Below are positions 46,131-55,137 of a stretch of DNA of 64,000 bases, one piece after another. A program made the translations under genes and the position numbers. Source of the stretch: Rhodobacteraceae bacterium XHP0102 (lineage in GTDB: Bacteria > Pseudomonadota > Alphaproteobacteria > Rhodobacterales > Rhodobacteraceae); contig JAOWLD010000004.1 of the NCBI GenBank assembly GCA_025751475.1, positions 124,001-188,000 on the forward strand, given 5' to 3'. Each line of letters opens with the position of its first letter. The first letter of the stretch is position 1. Under the pieces are notes generated by a model, which was given only the letters and a program-made list of their open reading frames with translations, ran no database searches and was not told the DNA's origin.

Positions 46131-46520
46131 TCAGCTCAGTTTGGCCAGAACATCGGGGGGCAGTTTCGCAACCTTGCCTGCGAAATTGATGGTCACGAGG
46201 GTCACTTGGGCCGCGAAGATCACCGCGCCATCCCTTAGGATATCCTGCGCCAGTTCCAAGCGCACGGGGCTTGCGCGCACAAGCTTGGTTTCCACAACCA
46301 ATTCATCGTCAAATTTCGCAGGCGCGCGATAATCCGCCTCAACGCGGCGCACGGCAAAGACGATATCATGATCACGCTTCAGCGCGGCCTGATCAACGCC
46401 CAGACCCCGCACCATTTCACTGCGCGCCCGTTCGATGAATTTGAGGTAATTGGCGTAATAAACGATACCCGCAAGATCAGTGTCCTCGTAGTAAACACGA
46501 ATGGGCCAGTGATGCGTCAT
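46131..46520 (-). CDS. ybgC: Tol-Pal-associated acyl-CoA thioesterase YbgC
   Basis: A 129-residue hotdog-fold thioesterase. YEDTDLAGIVYYANYLKF is the 4HBT motif with the catalytic aspartate near residue 15. E. coli YbgC hydrolyses short-chain acyl-CoA and is genetically linked to Tol-Pal, which is also the case here. Start ATG 46520, 2 bases after the upstream hypothetical gene; TTG 46526 is less likely. Confidence 0.93.
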   Translation of the reverse strand: MTHHWPIRVYYEDTDLAGIVYYANYLKFIERARSEMVRGLGVDQAALKRDHDIVFAVRRVEADYRAPAKFDDELVVETKLVRASPVRLELAQDILRDGAVIFAAQVTLVTINFAGKVAKLPPDVLAKLS

Positions 46521-46522
46521 GC

Positions 46523-47158
46523 TCAACTCCCTTTCTGCAATACTGAGACCCGTGCGGCCAAGCGCATACCATGCGTGGGGTCGGTGGCGCAGACAGGCAA
46601 AATCGGATCATAGCCCGCGCGAATGATTGCGGCAATTTCTGGCTTGAGCCGCGCGGCCCCATCCGCGGCCGCAGCCAAGGGCGATTGGCCCAAGAAAGCC
46701 TGATCTGACCATAGCAAAATCGTTTGCACCACCTGCGCCAATGCGATCGTGTCAGCGGGTAGATTGGATAGTTCTGCATCCATGCGCACAAACACGAAGG
46801 CGGCTTTGATCCCGCCCTCTGCATCAAATCGAAAGGCACGGTATTGATTGGCATCAACGGACTTGAGCCGTGCGATAATTTGGTCGAGGTCGGGCAACAG
46901 ACGGTCCATATTTGGGGTGGCCAAAACCTCGTCCCAATCGCGGATGAAGAACAACATGAAATTCGCCCCAAGTTCGGGGTCTGTCTCGGCGATCTGGTGT
47001 CCTGCGAGTGCCACCACGGCCTCAACGGCGCCCTTGACGGTGGCGACAGTGGCATCTTCGGCCCCAAAGACCACAGGCGCGATGGGTCGTCCCCAACGGG
47101 CGAAGAGATAGCTGCCATCAGCGCGGGTGAAATAAGGCGTGATCGTGTCTGTTGTCAT
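46523..47158 (-). CDS. Conserved hypothetical protein (211 residues)
   Basis: A soluble 211-residue protein without signal peptide, beginning MTTDTITPYFTRADGSYLFA. It has an alternating pattern with FMLFFIRDWDEV and AAFVFVRMDAELSNL, and a glycine/arginine end containing VCATDPTHGMRLAARVSVLQ. I do not recognise the family. It lies 2 bases upstream of ybgC and 33 downstream of selD in the same direction, so it is probably co-transcribed with them, which points to an envelope or tRNA-modification neighbourhood but not a function. Confidence 0.75.
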   Translation of the reverse strand: MTTDTITPYFTRADGSYLFARWGRPIAPVVFGAEDATVATVKGAVEAVVALAGHQIAETDPELGANFMLFFIRDWDEVLATPNMDRLLPDLDQIIARLKSVDANQYRAFRFDAEGGIKAAFVFVRMDAELSNLPADTIALAQVVQTILLWSDQAFLGQSPLAAAADGAARLKPEIAAIIRAGYDPILPVCATDPTHGMRLAARVSVLQKGS

Positions 47159-47191
47159 AGGCAAGGGGAGTAGCGGCTTGGGCTTTGCGGT

Positions 47192-49378
47192 TCAATCCCC
47201 CGCGCGGATCTCAAGGACGCCCTTTTGATCTGTGATCTGGCCAATGATCCACGCGGGCTGTCCCATGTTTTGCAGCGCTGCGATGACCTGTGGGGCGGCC
47301 TCTTGCGGTAGGGCCGCCAAAAGCCCGCCTGCGGTTTGCGGGTCGAACAAAAGATCGGCGCGCGGCCCCGATGCCGTGCCCTGTATTTGCCCCAAAGGAT
47401 GGGCGCGGTTTTGCGGGTAGAGGGTCGATTGCACCCCCGCCGCCGCCAAATCAAGCGCGCCTTGATAGAGTGGGACATGATCAAGCCAAATCTGCGCCCC
47501 TTTGCCAGATGCGCGCGCGATGTTCATCACATGACCTGCAAGGCCGAACCCCGTCACATCGGTCATGGCGCGCGCGTGCGGGGCGAGCATATTTGAAGCT
47601 GTGCCCTGCGGCGATATGAGCGCCTGATAAAGGCGCGCGATATCGCGGCCCTTGGCCTGTCCTTGCATCTCAGCGGCAAGCAACACCCCTGCGCCAATCG
47701 GTTTGGTCAGGATCAATGCATCGCCCGCCCGTGCCCCCGCAAGCCCGATGGGAGGTCCATCCAGCAAACCTGTCACCGTGAAGCCGATGCTTAATTCCAT
47801 GCCCGTTGAGCTGTGCCCGCCGATAATATCTGCCCCTGCCTCTGACATCACTTGGGCGGCGGCTGACATGATCTCGGACAACCATTGCGTTTGGAGGGTC
47901 TGTGACAAGGGCGGCAGGGTGATCATTGCCAAGGAAGATTGTGCCCGCGCGCCCATTGCCCAGATATCGCCAAGTGCGTGAATGGCGGTGATTTTTGCCA
48001 TCAGCGCAGGATCGTTGCAAAAGGGGCGCAGATGATCGGTGCTGATGACCTGCCGCGCTTTATCGATGCGCAACAGGGCCGCATCATCGCCGCGGCCCAT
48101 CTCAATATCGCTGCGATGGGTCGGGGCGGGGGGCAGTGCCGCCTCAAGTGCCGCTTGCCCCAGTTTCGCGCCACATCCCCCGCATTGAGGCTTTGGCCCG
48201 AGGGTTTCGACCATATCCAAAGCATGGTCTTGCGGCACATTGGCCCGCGCTGTCATGGCGGGAAAATCGGTCAATTGCGCCATGAAGCTGCGGTCAATAT
48301 GATCTTTCCACCGCCACAGGCCAGGCAATTTGGCCACAAATGAGCCGCGCGTTGCGATGGCGCGCTGGTCGCCAAGCGAGATCAGCTTCAGGTAGGTTTT
48401 CTGTGGGTGGTATGGGCGCAATGCACCGCCTGTGGTCATTGCACGCAGATTTTCAAACAACGGCATGGCCGACCGCACCGCATAGACCCCCGCCTTGCTG
48501 CGCGGTGCATGATCGAAATATGCGCAATCGCCCGTAGCAAAAATATGCGGATCACTCACGCTTTGCAGGGTGGGGCCAACACGGATGAACCCGTCTTTCA
48601 GGGCAAGACCTGTCTGCGTCAGCCAGTCATGTGCGCGCGCCCCTGCCGCGCCAAGGATCAGATCGGCGGGGTGCTGCGTCCCGTCTGCCAAATGGATCAT
48701 CTTCTCGGTGATGGCCAGAATCTGGGTCTGTTCGCGCAAGGCAATGCCTGCTTTGGTCAGCTCAAAGCGTAGGTTTGTCTGCGCCCGTTGGGGTAATTCT
48801 TGCAGGGCGCGGGCGCGCTCAAAGATGGTGATGTCAACCTTGCATCCCGTTCCGCGCAAGCGATGCGCCACCGCCATAGCCACTTCGACACCCGCCACCC
48901 CGCCGCCGATAATGGCGATCCGCGCCGCCTTTGGCGCATTACCCACAAAGGCTTCCCAAACAGTGGCAAAGCGCTCGAGGGGCTTTATGGGCAGGGCGTG
49001 CTCGGAAAACCCCGACAAGGCGGGCATATCCGTGGTTATGCCGATGTCGATTGACAACGTATCATAGGCGATGCGTCTGCCGCCTTTCAGGATCACCTGT
49101 TTGGCGGCACGGTCAATCTCGGTCGCAGGGTCGAGGATCAGGCGCGCATCGGCAAACCGCGCAAGGCGCACCAGATCAATTTCGACGTCTTGGGGGGCAT
49201 AATGCCCCGCAAGAGCCCCAGGCAGCATCCCCGAATAGGCTGCGCTGGGATGGGGTGAGATCATGGTCAAACGCGCACCCGCCAAAGGACGCATCCCCCA
49301 CATCCGCGCCACAAGCGCATGACTGTGCCCGCCGCCCACCAAGACGATCTCGCGGGTGATCGGCCATGGCATCTGCAT
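47192..49378 (-). CDS. selD: Selenide water dikinase fused to FAD/NAD(P)-dependent oxidoreductase
   Basis: A 728-residue fusion. Residues about 1-375 form an NDH-2-like disulfide oxidoreductase domain: FAD motif IVLVGGGHSHA near 12-22, NAD motif IIGGGVAGVE near 157-166, and ATGDCAYF for flavin. From about 390 it is SelD: PQCGGCGAKLGQ carries the catalytic cysteines (about 399 and 402), then TDHLRPFCNDPALMAKITA and HALGDIWAMGA. SelD makes selenophosphate from selenide and ATP. The fused redox domain may reduce the selenium source. Its ATG shares a base with the truA stop; no selA, selB or selU is in the window. Confidence 0.93.
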   Translation of the reverse strand: MQMPWPITREIVLVGGGHSHALVARMWGMRPLAGARLTMISPHPSAAYSGMLPGALAGHYAPQDVEIDLVRLARFADARLILDPATEIDRAAKQVILKGGRRIAYDTLSIDIGITTDMPALSGFSEHALPIKPLERFATVWEAFVGNAPKAARIAIIGGGVAGVEVAMAVAHRLRGTGCKVDITIFERARALQELPQRAQTNLRFELTKAGIALREQTQILAITEKMIHLADGTQHPADLILGAAGARAHDWLTQTGLALKDGFIRVGPTLQSVSDPHIFATGDCAYFDHAPRSKAGVYAVRSAMPLFENLRAMTTGGALRPYHPQKTYLKLISLGDQRAIATRGSFVAKLPGLWRWKDHIDRSFMAQLTDFPAMTARANVPQDHALDMVETLGPKPQCGGCGAKLGQAALEAALPPAPTHRSDIEMGRGDDAALLRIDKARQVISTDHLRPFCNDPALMAKITAIHALGDIWAMGARAQSSLAMITLPPLSQTLQTQWLSEIMSAAAQVMSEAGADIIGGHSSTGMELSIGFTVTGLLDGPPIGLAGARAGDALILTKPIGAGVLLAAEMQGQAKGRDIARLYQALISPQGTASNMLAPHARAMTDVTGFGLAGHVMNIARASGKGAQIWLDHVPLYQGALDLAAAGVQSTLYPQNRAHPLGQIQGTASGPRADLLFDPQTAGGLLAALPQEAAPQVIAALQNMGQPAWIIGQITDQKGVLEIRAGD

Positions 49379-50157
49379 CAAACCGTTTTCCCCGCAAAAG
49401 GATCATCAGGATAAGACACGCCCGTCAGGATCAACCCATCAGGCGGTGCCACGGGGCCGCATTGGCTGCGGTCACAGGCGGCTAGGGCGCGGCGCATATC
49501 GTCTGGTGTCCATGAACCCGCCCCGACACGCTCCAACGTGCCCACGATAGAGCGCACTTGATTGTGCAAAAAGGAGCGTGCGCGCAGGTGAAATTGAAAT
49601 TCTGTCTCTGTGTCGCGCGCAATGGCTTCGATGCGCAGCTCATCGAGTGTTTTCACAGGCGAGTTTGCTTGGCAAATGGATGCGCGAAAGGTCGTGAAAT
49701 CATGCTTGCCAATCAGATGGGCCGCGGCCTCCTTCATCGGGGCAAGCTCAAGCGGCCCCTTCACGGCCCATGCTTGACCTGCTGCAAGGGTAAGCGGTGC
49801 GCGGCGCTGGATCAGGCGATAGGTGTAGCGCCGTTCAAGCGCTGAAAATCGCGCGTGCCAATCCTCGGAAACGCGCGCGCAGGCCACAATCGCCACGGGC
49901 AGCGGTTTGAGGTGGAAATTGAGCGCCTCGGACAGGCGGAAGGGATCCCACAGTTGCGCCATATCGCAATGGGCCACTTGGCCCGTGGCATGAACCCCTG
50001 CATCCGTGCGGCCAGCTGCGGCAATGCTGGGCACATCCGCCTCCAGATGCGCGAGGGCAGCCTCGATCGCCCCTTGCACGGAAGGCTGATCAGCTTGACG
50101 TTGCCACCCCGCAAAGGGACGACCATCATATTCCACTTTGAGCGCATAACGGGCCAT
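49378..50157 (-). CDS. truA: tRNA pseudouridine(38-40) synthase TruA
   Basis: A 259-residue TruA. The catalytic aspartate is in [14 protein letters not shown] (Asp52), and [10 protein letters not shown] plus [17 protein letters not shown] are diagnostic. It makes pseudouridine at positions 38-40 of many tRNAs. ATG 50157 is the normal start; the ten residues before it in the open frame are not conserved. It is coupled to selD by a TGATG overlap. Confidence 0.96.
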   Translation of the reverse strand: MARYALKVEYDGRPFAGWQRQADQPSVQGAIEAALAHLEADVPSIAAAGRTDAGVHATGQVAHCDMAQLWDPFRLSEALNFHLKPLPVAIVACARVSEDWHARFSALERRYTYRLIQRRAPLTLAAGQAWAVKGPLELAPMKEAAAHLIGKHDFTTFRASICQANSPVKTLDELRIEAIARDTETEFQFHLRARSFLHNQVRSIVGTLERVGAGSWTPDDMRRALAACDRSQCGPVAPPDGLILTGVSYPDDPFAGKTV

Positions 50158-50288
50158 GGCTTTGGCTAGCCGAAAGCCGCGCGCCATGCAATCGCCCTCA
50201 GCCCCCTATGCATCACGCCCTTGGCATCCTATCTTGGGCGCAGTCGAAGGATGGGGGCGGGCCAGACGTGATACCAGCTTTGGGGAAT

Positions 50289-51689
50289 ATGCTGCGCGAT
50301 AGCGTTGAGGGGTCAGCAGATGCCTTGGCGCGTGCCTTTTCTGATCCAGGTCTGCGGATCGGTGTCACTGGGTTGTCCCGCGCAGGCAAAACGGTGTTCA
50401 TCACTTCCCTTGTCGCCAATATGATACAGCGCGGGCGCATGGCCGCCTTTGGGCCTGAACGCGAAGGCAGGATTGAGGCGGCCTATTTGCAGCCGCAACC
50501 CGATGACACGGTGGCGCGTTTTGATTATGAAAGCCACCTCGCCGCGATGACGGGGGCCGAAGCGCATTGGCCGATGGGCACGCGCAGCGTCTCGCAATTG
50601 CGGCTGTCGTTGCGCGTTACGCCAAAATCAAGGCTTGCGCGTCTGACAGGCCCGCGCCGCCTTCATTTGGATATCACTGATTATCCTGGGGAATGGTTGC
50701 TGGATTTGGGGCTATTGTCGCAAAGCTACGCGCAATGGTCCAAAGCCAGTTTGAAGCAAGTTATTGCCAAATCGGACATCCTACCCGAAGCGCGGGATTT
50801 TCTCGGCCTTGCGACCGAAGCTGTGGCAGAGGCGCGCCATGACGAGATACAGGCCGCGGCGCTTGCCCGTTCTTTCACCGCCTATCTGCACGCCGCGCGG
50901 GCGGCGGGGTTTAGCCAATTAACCCCAGGTCGCTTTATCCTTCCTGGCGATTTGCACGGCAGCCCCGCGCTGACCTTTGCCCCCTTGCCCGTGGAAAGCC
51001 CCAAACGTGGCAGCATCGCGCGCGAGGCCGCGCGGCGCTTTGAAGCCTACAAATTGCAAATTGTGCGGCCGTTTTTCCGCGCGCATTTTGCCAAGATTGA
51101 CCGTCAGGTGGTGTTGGTCGACCTGCTCAGTGCGATGCAAGGCGGGCCAGAGATATTGGAGGATTTACGTCAGGCCATGGCGGGAATTTTATCGGTGTTT
51201 CGGCACGGTGCGAATGGCCCCTTCTCGGCGCTTTTGGGCCAGAAAACGGACCGCATTCTGTTTGCTGCGACCAAGGCAGATTATCTGCATCAATCGCAAC
51301 ATTCCGCCTATGCCAATTTGCTGGAGGCTTTGGTGCAAGAGGCCAAACAGCGCGCCGATTATCGGGGGGCCAAAACCCGTGCCATGGCGATTGCCTCTCT
51401 GCGCAGCACGGTTGAAGAACGCCGCGAGATAGATGGGGCGGATGTCGATCTGGTCGTGGGTCGTGTGGGTCTCGACACGCAGATGCGCGCGCTTTTTGCG
51501 GGGGAATTGCCCGCCCATCCCGACCAAATTCTCGCCCCCGCCCGTGCAGGTGCGCGAGACTGGTCGGATCATGAATTTGCAACGACCGATTTCGCCCCGC
51601 CCCACAACTCTCTACGCGCGGGCTTTGGTCCGCCGCATATCCGCCTTGACGCAGCGGCGGAATTCCTGCTTGCGGATCGCATGGGGTGA
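50289..51689 (+). CDS. ycjX: YcjX-family P-loop protein
   Basis: A 466-residue P-loop protein of the DUF463/YcjX family. The P-loop GLSRAGKT is at 28-35, DITDYPGEWLLDLGLL is the Walker B-like region, and FAATKADYLHQSQH contains TKAD for guanine recognition. The start ATG 50289 gives the short N-terminus of E. coli YcjX; a GTG at 50268 is possible. YcjX family proteins are stress induced and usually followed by the membrane protein YcjF, which is not seen here. It is divergent from truA. Confidence 0.88.
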   Translation: MLRDSVEGSADALARAFSDPGLRIGVTGLSRAGKTVFITSLVANMIQRGRMAAFGPEREGRIEAAYLQPQPDDTVARFDYESHLAAMTGAEAHWPMGTRSVSQLRLSLRVTPKSRLARLTGPRRLHLDITDYPGEWLLDLGLLSQSYAQWSKASLKQVIAKSDILPEARDFLGLATEAVAEARHDEIQAAALARSFTAYLHAARAAGFSQLTPGRFILPGDLHGSPALTFAPLPVESPKRGSIAREAARRFEAYKLQIVRPFFRAHFAKIDRQVVLVDLLSAMQGGPEILEDLRQAMAGILSVFRHGANGPFSALLGQKTDRILFAATKADYLHQSQHSAYANLLEALVQEAKQRADYRGAKTRAMAIASLRSTVEERREIDGADVDLVVGRVGLDTQMRALFAGELPAHPDQILAPARAGARDWSDHEFATTDFAPPHNSLRAGFGPPHIRLDAAAEFLLADRMG

Positions 51690-51723
51690 AAGTTTCAATT
51701 GCCAAGCCCGACCCTTCGGGCCT

Positions 51724-52986
51724 ATGGCAGATGTCATGAAATGCGTGCCGCTGTCCCAAGCCTATACTCTGCCCAAATGGCAGCGCCCGTTGGCGTTGCT
51801 GTTTTTGATGGCTTTTGCCATGCCTGTGGCCTTCGCAACATGGTCTGCGCTCTTGAATAATTTCGTGATCGAGGCCGCAGGGTTTGACGGTGCCGATATA
51901 GGCTGGCTGCATTCCGTGCGCGAGATCCCCGGATTTTTGGCGATTGGCGTGATCGCTCTTTTGCTGGTCATTAGTGAACAAAAATTGGCCTTGGTGTCGC
52001 TTGTCATGCTGGGTGCAGCAACCGCATTGACCGCCTATTTCCCCAGTTTGGGGGGATTGTTGATGGTGACGCTGATTTCATCAATTGGGTTTCATTACTA
52101 TGAGACGGTCAACCAATCCTTGCAGTTGCAATGGATCGACAAAAAGCGCGCGCCCCAAACCATCGGTTGGCTGATGTCGATAGGGTCCTTGGCCACGCTT
52201 CTGGCCTATGGTCTGATCGTGCTGACATGGCGCGCCTATGATCTGAGCTATGATCTTGTCTATGGAATTGCGGGTGGGTTTACGGCGCTGGTCGCGGTGA
52301 TCGCGTTCTTCGCCTTCCCGCAATTTGAGGCACCGCATCCGCAAAACCGCCAGATGGTTCTGCGCAGCCGTTATTGGCTGTATTACGCGCTGCAATTCAT
52401 GTCGGGCGCGCGGCGCCAGATTTTCGTGGTCTTTGCAGGATTCATGATGGTCGAGCGCTATGGGTTCGAGGTGCATCAGATCACCGCGCTGTTTATGGTC
52501 ACATTGGTTGCCAATATGATCGCAGCCCCGCTTTTGGGCCGTGCCGTTTCGTTTTTTGGCGAACGTGCGGCCTTGGTCTTTGAATATGCGGGGCTGTTTG
52601 TGATCTTCCTGCTTTATGCAGGGCTGTATCTCTATGATTGGGGTGTCGGGATGGCGGCATTCCTTTATGTGGCCAACCATATCTTCTTTGCGCTGGCGCT
52701 TGCGATCAAAACCTATTTTCAGAAAATCGCAGACCCCGCCGATATTGCGCCAACGGCCGCTGTTGCCTTTACCATCAATCACATTGCGGCGGTGTTCTTG
52801 CCCGCCCTGTTGGGATATGTCTGGCTGTCTTCGCCGATGATCGTTTTTTTATTGGCGGCGATGATGGCGGCAATCTCGCTGTGTCTTTCGCTCTTGGTGC
52901 CCCGTCACCCTGAAGCGGGCCATGAAACCCTGTTGGCACGGCGCAATTTGCCCGTGTCCACGCCGATGAACACCGTGATGAAATAG
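51724..52986 (+). CDS. MFS transporter
   Basis: A 420-residue membrane protein with about 12 hydrophobic helices. The loop between helices contains RAPQTIGWLMSIGSL, an MFS-like arrangement, and HPQNRQMVLRSRYWLYYALQF sits at the middle junction. Helix count and repeat layout support MFS; the substrate is not known. The start ATG 51724 lies 34 bases after ycjX; an ATG at 51736 would also do. prmA follows 7 bases after the stop. Confidence 0.82.
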   Translation: MADVMKCVPLSQAYTLPKWQRPLALLFLMAFAMPVAFATWSALLNNFVIEAAGFDGADIGWLHSVREIPGFLAIGVIALLLVISEQKLALVSLVMLGAATALTAYFPSLGGLLMVTLISSIGFHYYETVNQSLQLQWIDKKRAPQTIGWLMSIGSLATLLAYGLIVLTWRAYDLSYDLVYGIAGGFTALVAVIAFFAFPQFEAPHPQNRQMVLRSRYWLYYALQFMSGARRQIFVVFAGFMMVERYGFEVHQITALFMVTLVANMIAAPLLGRAVSFFGERAALVFEYAGLFVIFLLYAGLYLYDWGVGMAAFLYVANHIFFALALAIKTYFQKIADPADIAPTAAVAFTINHIAAVFLPALLGYVWLSSPMIVFLLAAMMAAISLCLSLLVPRHPEAGHETLLARRNLPVSTPMNTVMK

Positions 52987-52993
52987 AGTGCTT

Positions 52994-53866
52994 ATGACCA
53001 CCTTTACCGCATTTACGACCTTGGGAGAGAAATCCGCCGCCGAAGCCTTGGGCGAGGCAATAGAGGCGCTTGATCCCGCCCCTTATGGCGTGGGCGTGTT
53101 CGAGATTGAAGACGGCTCTGGCCGTTGGGAGGTGGGCGGCTATTTCCTTGAGGCCCCTGATGAAATCGCTTTGGCGCTTTTGGCCGCTGCCCACAGCGCG
53201 CGGGAATTTGTGGTGTCGGAATTGCCCGAAACCGATTGGGTCGCGCAGGTGCGCCGCGAATTGCACCCTGTGCGTGCGGGGCGGTTTTATCTTTACGGCA
53301 GCCATGACGCCGACACGGTGCCAAGCGATGCGGTGCCTTTGTTGATCGAGGCCGCGATGGCCTTTGGCACGGGGCATCACGGGACCACATCGGGATGTTT
53401 GATTGCGTTTGACCGTTTGCTCACGGACGGGCATCGCTTTGAGAATGTGATCGATATCGGCTGCGGAACGGCGGTTTTGGCCTTGGCGGCTGCGCGGGTA
53501 TTCCCACAAACGGTTCTGGCATCGGATATCGATGAAATCGCGGTGGACGTGGCGCGTGTCAATGCCACGGCCAATGGCATGGACGGTCGGATCGAGACCC
53601 TCCAAGCTGCTGGATTTGATCATCCCATTATTGCTGCCCGCGCACCCTTTGATTTGATCTTTGCCAATATCCTGAAGGGTCCGTTGATCGAACTGGCCCC
53701 TGATATGGCGCGTCATGCGGCCAAGGGCGGCTATTTGATCCTGTCGGGCCTTTTGTTGGAGCAGGCCGAGGATGTCACCGCCGCCTATATCGCGGCGGGG
53801 TTCGAGCGGGTTTATGCCTCCGAACATGGGGAATGGGCGGCGCTGACACTGCGCTATCTGGGGTGA
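52994..53866 (+). CDS. prmA: Ribosomal protein L11 methyltransferase
   Basis: A 290-residue methyltransferase. FGTGHHGTTSGCL and DIGCGTAVLALAAARVF form the SAM pocket, and DLIFANILKGPLIEL is the catalytic-domain motif that marks PrmA. It trimethylates lysines and the N-terminus of L11. Its start lies 7 bases after the MFS gene stop, and ruvC follows after a separate leader with a LexA-like box. Confidence 0.93.
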   Translation: MTTFTAFTTLGEKSAAEALGEAIEALDPAPYGVGVFEIEDGSGRWEVGGYFLEAPDEIALALLAAAHSAREFVVSELPETDWVAQVRRELHPVRAGRFYLYGSHDADTVPSDAVPLLIEAAMAFGTGHHGTTSGCLIAFDRLLTDGHRFENVIDIGCGTAVLALAAARVFPQTVLASDIDEIAVDVARVNATANGMDGRIETLQAAGFDHPIIAARAPFDLIFANILKGPLIELAPDMARHAAKGGYLILSGLLLEQAEDVTAAYIAAGFERVYASEHGEWAALTLRYLG

Positions 53867-53889
53867 TCTGCACGCCCCGCTTGTTGAAT

Positions 53890-53904
53890 GTTCTTGTTTC
53901 GTGC
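53890..53904 (+). promoter_or_regulatory. Near-consensus LexA box upstream of ruvC
   Basis: GTTC at 53890-53893 and GTGC at 53901-53904 are separated by exactly 7 bases. The alphaproteobacterial SOS box is GTTC-N7-GTTC, so 7 of 8 bases match. It lies 49 bases upstream of the ruvC ATG, the right place for SOS control of ruvCAB. Confidence 0.45.
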
Positions 53905-53952
53905 TAATGATGGGCTAAGCTGACGCAAAGAACCATAAAAGGCGAGCAGGCC

Positions 53953-54456
53953 ATGCGTATCATCGGTATTGACCCAGGGCTGCGCTATCTTGGATGGGGC
54001 GTGATCGAGGCGGATGGCCCGCGCCTGCGCCACATATCAAATGGCGTTGTCGAAGGGGTAGGCGATGATCTCGCTCCGCGTCTTTTGGCGCTATATGAGG
54101 GATTGATCGCTGTGCTGACCGAATTTGCCCCAGATTGTGCGGCGGTTGAACAGACCTTCGTCAATCGTGATGGGGCCGCCACGTTGAAATTGGGGCAGGC
54201 GCGCGGTGTTGCGATGTTGGCCCCCGCCAAGGCGGGCCTGCCCGTGGCTGAATATGCGCCAAACACGGTAAAGAAAACCGTGGTTGGGGTGGGCCATGCG
54301 CATAAGGATCAGATCGGCCATATGGTGCGCCTGCAATTGCCCGGATGCGCGCCAAAATCCCCTGATGCGGCGGATGCTTTGGCGATTGCGATATGTCATG
54401 CCCATCATGCGCAATCGCAGACGCGGATCATGAAGGCAGTGGGGGCAGGTCTGTGA
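53953..54456 (+). CDS. ruvC: Holliday junction resolvase RuvC
   Basis: A 167-residue resolvase with the four catalytic acids at Asp7, Glu66, Asp138 and Asp141, the same numbering as E. coli. Motifs are [22 protein letters not shown] and [11 protein letters not shown]. It cuts Holliday junctions with RuvAB. ruvA overlaps the stop by 4 bases (GTGA). A probable LexA box lies upstream. Confidence 0.97.
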   Translation: MRIIGIDPGLRYLGWGVIEADGPRLRHISNGVVEGVGDDLAPRLLALYEGLIAVLTEFAPDCAAVEQTFVNRDGAATLKLGQARGVAMLAPAKAGLPVAEYAPNTVKKTVVGVGHAHKDQIGHMVRLQLPGCAPKSPDAADALAIAICHAHHAQSQTRIMKAVGAGL

Positions 54457-55136
54457 TTGGGAAATTGACAGGCCGCGTGGATTACCGCGCCAGTGACCAT
54501 GTGCTTTTGGATGTTGGTGGCGTGGGCTATGTTGTTTATTGCTCGGAACGCACCCTTGCGAACCTGCCAAATGCAGGGCAGGTGACAAGCCTCTATACCG
54601 AACTTCTGGTGCGCGAAGACCTTTTGCAGCTCTTTGGGTTTTTAACCCCTTATGATCGTGAGTGGCATCGTTTGTTGGTGTCGGTGCAGGGCGTGGGGGC
54701 AAAGGCCGCGATGGCCATCTCAGGCGCCCTTGGCACAGAGGCCTTGGCCCGTGCCATTGCGATTGGGGATTGGGGTGCGGTCAAAGCAGCCCCAGGTGTG
54801 GGCCCGAAATTGGCGCAGCGCGTGGTCAATGAGCTAAAGGATAAAGGCCCCGCTTTGATGGCGATGGGCGGTAGTCTTGCCCGCGATTTGGCGCAAAATG
54901 CCCCTGCGCCCGTGGTGGAAGACCCGCAAAGGCCCGCGCCTATCCCTGACGCGCCCCTGCCGCCTGCCACCGCGCAGGCCGATGCGCAAAGTCAGGCCGA
55001 GGCAATTTCCGCCCTGACCAATTTGGGCTATGGCCCCTCGGACGCGGCAAGTGCGGTTGCGCGCGCGGCAGAAGGGGCCGACACGACCCCTGCGCTGATC
55101 CGCGCTGCCCTGCGCCTCTTGGCCCCGAAGGATTGA
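54453..55136 (+). CDS. ruvA: Holliday junction branch migration protein RuvA
   Basis: A 227-residue Ruv[20 protein letters not shown] is the N-terminal OB-fold opening, [14 protein letters not shown] and [17 protein letters not shown] are helix-hairpin-helix DNA-binding motifs, and a C-terminal UBA-like helix set ([18 protein letters not shown]) contacts RuvB. The GTG start at 54453 overlaps the ruvC stop by 4 bases. ruvB begins one base after its stop. Confidence 0.96.
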   Translation: MIGKLTGRVDYRASDHVLLDVGGVGYVVYCSERTLANLPNAGQVTSLYTELLVREDLLQLFGFLTPYDREWHRLLVSVQGVGAKAAMAISGALGTEALARAIAIGDWGAVKAAPGVGPKLAQRVVNELKDKGPALMAMGGSLARDLAQNAPAPVVEDPQRPAPIPDAPLPPATAQADAQSQAEAISALTNLGYGPSDAASAVARAAEGADTTPALIRAALRLLAPKD

Positions 55137-55137
55137 T

